NCBI GenBank assembly: GCA_938030845.1
Contig: CALHIC010000561.1
Span: 1 to 6,447 of the forward strand
Direction: 5' to 3'
Source of the DNA: an uncultured Oribacterium sp.
GTDB lineage: Bacteria > Bacillota > Clostridia > Lachnospirales > Lachnospiraceae
DNA length: 6,447 nt
The notes beneath the pieces were generated by a model that saw nothing but the letters and a program-made list of their open reading frames with translations, ran no database searches and was not told the origin of the DNA. Of the stretch, positions 6,101 to 6,447 are shown in pieces; within the stretch, counting starts at the first letter, position 1; the number at the start of each line of letters is the position of its first letter. The position numbers and the translations under genes were made by a program.

Positions 6101-6447
6101 AGAATCCTCCTGAAGACGCAAGCTCTCGGAAGAAGCCCCCTCTACTGCGGTCTTCCCCTGCTTTCCTTCTTTCTGCACTTCCTTTGCTTGGCTCTTTTCT
6201 TCAGAGCCTTCCAAAGAAGAACTTCCTTCTTCACTTTTTTCTAAAGAGTTTTCTCCTGCGGAACTTCCCTGTCCCTCCGAGCCTCTTTCTTCTCCCTGTG
6301 CACTGCCATCCTTTTCGGAAGAACGCTCTCCTCCTGTGGAATGCTCCGCTCCTGCAGAAAGTTCTTCTCCCACAAGCTCTCCCGCGTAAGCTACGCCCTG
6401 CACATTGCTAAAGCTGCGCACTGCACATAAAAATGCGGAAAATGCTC
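197..6447 (-). CDS. Giant LPXTG-type cell-wall-anchored adhesin with three FctA-like isopeptide domains (5' end outside window)
   Basis: At least 2,082 residues are encoded, ending in a TAA stop (197-199). The first in-window start candidate is a GTG at 6419-6421, but the frame stays open upstream through AFSAFLCA to the window edge. This looks like a signal-peptide hydrophobic core, and no Shine-Dalgarno sequence precedes the GTG, so the true start lies beyond 6447. Order of parts: signal peptide with AYA cleavage site (after residue 13), acidic Glu/Ser/Gly linker (14-165), beta-module (168-350), long adhesin-like region (361-1570), three FctA/Spy0128-like domains (1571-1699, 1704-1826, 1830-1971), Pro/Gly linker (1972-2003), tandem GEVLGEER repeat (2006-2045) and sorting signal (2039-2074). 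The mature part contains no cysteine. The inferred role is a sortase-attached surface adhesin; the ligand cannot be read from sequence. Large size and modularity are usual for such proteins in Clostridia. It could instead be a pilus tip or shaft subunit, but no pilin or sortase neighbours are in view. The surface-anchored call is firm; the adhesin role is inference. Confidence 0.93.
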   Translation of the reverse strand, partial: AFSAFLCAVRSFSNVQGVAYAGELVGEELSAGAEHSTGGERSSEKDGSAQGEERGSEGQGSSAGENSLEKSEEGSSSLEGSEEKSQAKEVQKEGKQGKTAVEGASSESLRLQEDSEGNPEENSKVTEESDGEEEAKEASETSLQLENTAAGEAAEESDASLPNEEEKQELSYLEEGAFTESTADGILVTAKFGEDTFPEGTYMKLQPVEEEEILSAMKEKVKSEKEKSLAEGEEVDIRSAYVVDISFYRLNADGKEIEVQPKKGKSVEVQLKKNSALEEALSLKPGVWVEEYVDEEEIHKEKQLFQKDEFSISLPENEELSLVHLPEGKAPELVALKDSEEAVSFKGRHFSPYGVVASATASSDDEKSNHIFRGFWREAQDPKAGQAFAETGHSYTDVTDGDIRKQKHLLITPPEKNSNRLDKSTLVVEFTLKGNKDTRYPVGSVTMDIPASAFESWNPEHPTTVAYNGSAITEYAPVKSGIPEAPKTNTLSDFNFTFVEKTIDGKKVQYYRLKNHSPLPGGMTFSADFEYSMVPSMIKVEHKNIDGEEVGEYSRSLPIYAKVDHPDDRYDAEVEDDLSLMLRTKVNPLKMQIKHGVSGAKGGIYYNWDPVWGEKPADADDYFYVPWFIDVERAKGSSQGFDYKFELNQNTPDGGELIGAQKAYQSYDWNSYTFSYNLNSYTQSANYTDITTYMNKKVEGDLLWKTNPIGRSFIGIDKEPIKTGESREKDVTRERGSNTEYNSNSFNGTYNYQRYVALYRYPMSKITEALKQPDVDPTKPLFTLKNSVSWTETWADGYVRTGSAESSLQELAKIILPQKLGGNIVLDKNNGGYSRYVSALQSIIADGGTDLPMDGYNRNNSFYMYANFQADGNSVSFKSDGSYTVPESKAVLRDDGENYLYTLKSYGAAESINSNWSTPLNTETLFKEQGTPVYKLTEEDFYYDAVSISLLENYDVEKANGPAGYTPTGKVRTDFSGYKPIELWIRKKGSSSYEKYGTFQAVDSHKFSFTPEPGYTVETPNNNAQAITDYNYIDLEKSFPERIAGLEFRTASDAYQTNLKTRFGIKLTPTKEMRKEFQKALTLGDSGKYNFIGGPGYGKVESGSREVESRLGKSWSYVGYRYDPLTLSSYIYKNMNSYVDSPATSEQLINTTVQISNESSIPKEYREDKYVGPYLIREGIIYDLLPAGTYVDTREIALGPNASAYNSLTNFQQGKDYQVEMIPNWQNSGQTMMKISFQTPKGSQTLDWKNNGRSALRLYYVVHNPYTNIVDRGTIHQNTVAFLNTSKESKWIPNFNPADKEQNIPARKTGKLKEPYFQSIMEEAWNSDESHYKAMSIADATASFGPITVLQAAFTNTVSTEIHKPFLKENVSYMGDPYQHRLMYQAESVTRTTDTVIFDILGEDKDRNGDFAGIDISSMMNKRSFKKGLSTENPDTLEPEVYYATVIPSKAQRDLGAPKYDAAAYANDTNPNNPKNPGSIWKKWDVKNPENNAGIDKSKIKAIAIDARTTKAGERFILDYQGLLIAYVQMTATKDMDKVSVRNTNQAYRTGVMFQGDDIPTSAIPVDLEAPSYHNIIEPVVFTIPVKKVMAVEEGLRSPDIKNAFKFTLKAESGASLLDEVDQPVVTEMTNPDADGGLMEFGKIRILRPGTYTYSVTESGNRPGIMNDALAEKTVTITVTNPDNKKMTYSSSLGENQPLVFTNSYGVGEVFTDITVKKVLEHYGGVSVPDISEKFTFTLTALDDAPMPQEAGSNTSLSYTNPDKDGGEIVFGPIPYTKPGEYKYTITEDGSVESIQNDPVETKNITVTVKDMGDGTLTAAVSGEGQEFRNVLSLKPVEAELSLRKEIKGEKPEKDDQFSFTMVWKKTELSEGGNAGKKLPTDLAPMPGQLKQKEVQGSVMGEGSLAFEKISFPAPGKYTYEVTEDVLPISGYSFDDSVYTVVFTVEEDPANPLQLTVNREIFKKGSVAEEVLFVNRFGTPVRPSGGGVTPSRPVTPGGHPDRPTPSTPQEESYGEVLGEERLQDSAEETKHKEGEVLGEERMQESRATKTGDNSALSLYGIFAGLSAMLLGLYMALKKRFSG
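200..307 (-). other. Sortase cell-wall sorting signal, non-canonical ATKTGD
   Basis: Residues 2039-2074 comprise ATKTGD, a hydrophobic segment (about 2047-2068, LSLYGIFAGLSAMLLGLYMA) and a positively charged tail KKRFSG. This is the three-part layout of an LPXTG signal. The expected Leu-Pro is replaced by Ala-Thr while the K-T-G-D half is retained. Cleavage would be between Thr2042 and Gly2043, linking Thr to the cell-wall precursor. The motif may be read by a sortase with relaxed or different specificity. Confidence 0.85.
287..406 (-). repeat. Tandem 20-residue repeat with GEVLGEER core
   Basis: Two adjacent 60-bp units (347-406 and 287-346) encode GEVLGEERLQDSAEETKHKE and GEVLGEERMQESRATKTGDN. 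The first twelve residues are nearly identical and the remainder differs. At DNA level 389-406 and 329-346 differ at one of 18 bases. The second copy runs directly into the sorting motif. VLG(E/A)xR-like motifs near the C terminus are, to my recollection, seen in other Lachnospiraceae wall-anchored proteins, and NCBI uses a family label about a doubled motif next to LPXTG anchors; I cannot confirm it is the same motif. Confidence 0.85.
413..508 (-). other. Pro/Gly-rich wall-spanning linker
   Basis: Residues 1972-2003 read PVRPSGGGVTPSRPVTPGGH and then DRPTPSTP. Such Pro/Thr/Ser/Gly segments typically cross the peptidoglycan layer just before the sortase signal. No secondary structure is expected. 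Confidence 0.8.
509..934 (-). other. FctA/Spy0128-like isopeptide domain 3 (divergent, longer)
   Basis: Residues 1830-1971 contain ELSLRKEIKG, DQFSFTMVWKK, an extended loop with LAPMPGQ (1875-1881), PGKYTYEVTE and VLFVNRFG. The predicted triad is Lys1837, Glu1916 and Asn1967. The loop between the second strand and the Glu strand is longer than in domains 1 and 2 and rich in Lys, Glu and Gly, and the TNPDxDGG motif is absent. It is the domain nearest the wall and leads into the Pro-rich linker. Confidence 0.82.
944..1312 (-). other. FctA/Spy0128-like isopeptide domain 2
   Basis: Residues 1704-1826 carry ITVKKVLEHYGG, EKFTFTLTALDDAPMP, TNPDKDGGEIVFG, PGEYKYTITE and EFRNVLSL. The predicted triad is Lys1710, Glu1780 and Asn1822. 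It is the closest of the three to the standard family pattern, including the APMP turn after the second strand and the paired TNPDxDGG loop shared with domain 1. It follows domain 1 after only a few residues, giving a tight string of domains. Confidence 0.88.
1325..1711 (-). other. FctA/Spy0128-like isopeptide domain 1
   Basis: Residues 1571-1699 begin with FTIPVKKVM, continue with NAFKFTLKA, TNPDADGG and PGTYTYSVTE, and end with LVFTNSYG. This is the layout of the pilin isopeptide linkage domain known from streptococcal FctA (Spy0128). By alignment of the motifs, the expected intramolecular bond joins Lys1580 to Asn1695, with Glu1650 as the catalytic acid. The second Lys of the KK pair is chosen because it matches the Lys position in domains 2 and 3. 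Bond formation is inferred from family knowledge. Confidence 0.85.
1712..2371 (-). other. Distinct module before the stalk (VIFDIL ... VYYAT ... IKAIAID)
   Basis: Residues 1351-1570 show DTVIFDILGED (1386-1396), a GDFAGIDIS turn (1401-1409), PEVYYATVIPS (1431-1441), an Asn/Pro-rich loop (1460-1486), IKAIAIDARTTKAG (1492-1505) and LLIAYVQMTATKD (1515-1527). I recognise this order of strands as recurring in large Lachnospiraceae wall-anchored proteins just before FctA or Cna-B repeats, but I cannot give it a family name. The closing motif leads directly into the first isopeptide domain. Confidence 0.45.
2372..4741 (-). other. Central adhesin region of unknown fold
   Basis: Residues 561-1350 form a long uninterrupted extracellular stretch with alternating polar/hydrophobic strand patterns and no family I can name firmly. 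It contains a Tyr/Asn/Ser-rich segment (about 655-755), a segment with GYKPIELWIRKK (969-980) that may be a small beta-domain, and a part with GIIYDLLPAGTYVD (1171-1184) followed by LRLYYVVHNPYTNIVDRGTI (1248-1267). That last pattern, a DLLP.G strand with a later hydrophobic strand and N.V.F, resembles DUF11-like or isopeptide beta-sandwich repeats of bacterial surface proteins. Ligand binding probably lies here or in the flanking modules, but this is inference. Confidence 0.45.
4742..5341 (-). other. Adhesin-like beta-domain with IPASAF motif
   Basis: Residues 361-560 include STLVVEFTLKG (416-426), VTMDIPASAFESW (437-449) and YYRLKNHSPLPGGMTFSADF (502-521), then EYSMVPSMIKVEH (522-534). The order of a hydrophobic strand, a (M/I)xIPAxxF turn and a later F(T/S)xxFxY strand resembles the first beta-domain of large clostridial Cna-B/FctA-type surface proteins. 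An internal isopeptide bond is possible but cannot be assigned without a structure. The domain name is uncertain; its place between the N-terminal module and the central region is clear. Confidence 0.5.
5372..5920 (-). other. N-terminal beta-rich module of clostridial surface proteins
   Basis: Residues 168-350 contain strand-like segments: ADGILVTAKFGEDTFPEGTY (175-194), then an amphipathic Lys/Glu helix-like stretch (200-226), AYVVDISFY (232-240) with GKEIEVQPKKGKSVEVQL (246-263), and finally EAVSFKGRHFSPYGVVAS (333-350). A similar order (a GED..PEGT strand, a VDI.F strand with a V.P...V.V.L hairpin, and a closing F..SPYGVV strand) recurs near the N terminus of large Lachnospiraceae wall-anchored proteins as I know them. 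I cannot give a reliable family name. It probably forms a beta-sandwich leading into the adhesin region. Confidence 0.55.
5927..6382 (-). other. Acidic Glu/Ser/Gly-rich low-complexity linker
   Basis: Residues 14-165 are dominated by Glu, Ser, Gly, Lys and Ala, with short imperfect recurrences such as GSEEKS, GSSSLEGS and EESDGEEE and almost no aromatic or bulky hydrophobic residues. It is probably disordered and lies directly after the signal cleavage site. On the + strand it appears as a long C/T-rich stretch full of CTTCTTCC-like words. A role as spacer, or as a negatively charged brush at the outer tip of the protein, is inference; no known domain is recognisable. Confidence 0.8.
6383..6445 (-). 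other. Partial Sec signal peptide (C-terminal part)
   Basis: Reading upstream of the GTG, codons give AFSAFLCA and then VRSFSNVQGVAYA, followed by GELVGEE. The hydrophobic stretch and the AYA just before an abrupt change to acidic residues are typical of a signal peptidase I site, with predicted cleavage between residues 13 and 14. The positively charged n-region and the initiator codon are missing because the window ends. The arginine and the rather long polar stretch between hydrophobic core and cleavage site are slightly unusual. The cleavage position is inferred. Confidence 0.75.

Noticed and set aside
5965..6411. 148-codon open frame on the + strand, Leu/Pro/Ser-rich
   Set aside because: It lies wholly opposite the acidic linker of the adhesin. 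Its Leu/Ser/Pro bias is what the complement of Glu/Ser/Gly codons gives, and there is no ribosome site or known domain.
6419..6421. GTG as the true start codon of the adhesin
   Set aside because: It would remove the hydrophobic core of the signal peptide, and there is no Shine-Dalgarno sequence in front of it.

Overview
The window is almost entirely one very long gene on the minus strand: a cell-wall-anchored surface protein of a Gram-positive bacterium, read from the right edge of the window down to a TAA stop at 197-199. The architecture is a secretion signal, an acidic linker, beta-rich adhesin-like modules, three FctA/Spy0128-type isopeptide domains, a Pro-rich stalk and a sortase signal with KTGD, a hydrophobic segment and a KKR tail. 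This combination, together with intermediate GC, points to Firmicutes. The recurring module style is what I would expect of Lachnospiraceae (Clostridia), perhaps an oral or gut genus such as Oribacterium, but the genus is a guess.

Layout from left to right on the + strand: 1-14 is flank. A compact 128-bp element bounded by perfect 13-bp inverted repeats lies at 15-142, with further hairpins nested inside it. An AT-rich spacer (143-196) follows. The gene then fills 197-6447. In protein order (right to left) it holds the end of a signal peptide (6383-6445), a Glu/Ser/Gly-rich linker (5927-6382), an N-terminal beta-module (5372-5920), a long adhesin-like region in three parts (1712-5341), three isopeptide domains (1325-1711, 944-1312, 509-934), a Pro-rich linker (413-508), a 20-residue tandem repeat (287-406) and the wall-sorting signal (200-307). 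The gene is open to the right edge, so its true start and promoter are outside the window. Residue numbers below count the GTG codon at 6419-6421 as residue 1, purely for reference.

The protein is probably exported by Sec, trimmed after an AYA motif, and attached covalently to peptidoglycan by a sortase. The C-terminal isopeptide domains would form a rigid, protease-resistant stalk presenting the large N-terminal half to a host, bacterial or matrix ligand. No cysteine occurs in the mature part, which fits stabilisation by Lys-Asn bonds instead of disulfides. No sortase, pilin partner, RNA gene, CRISPR array or transposase is visible. I do not see a novel multi-gene system. The points most worth following up are the palindromic element behind the gene, the departure from canonical LPXTG, the duplicated GEVLGEER motif before the anchor, and the unnamed modules of the adhesin region.
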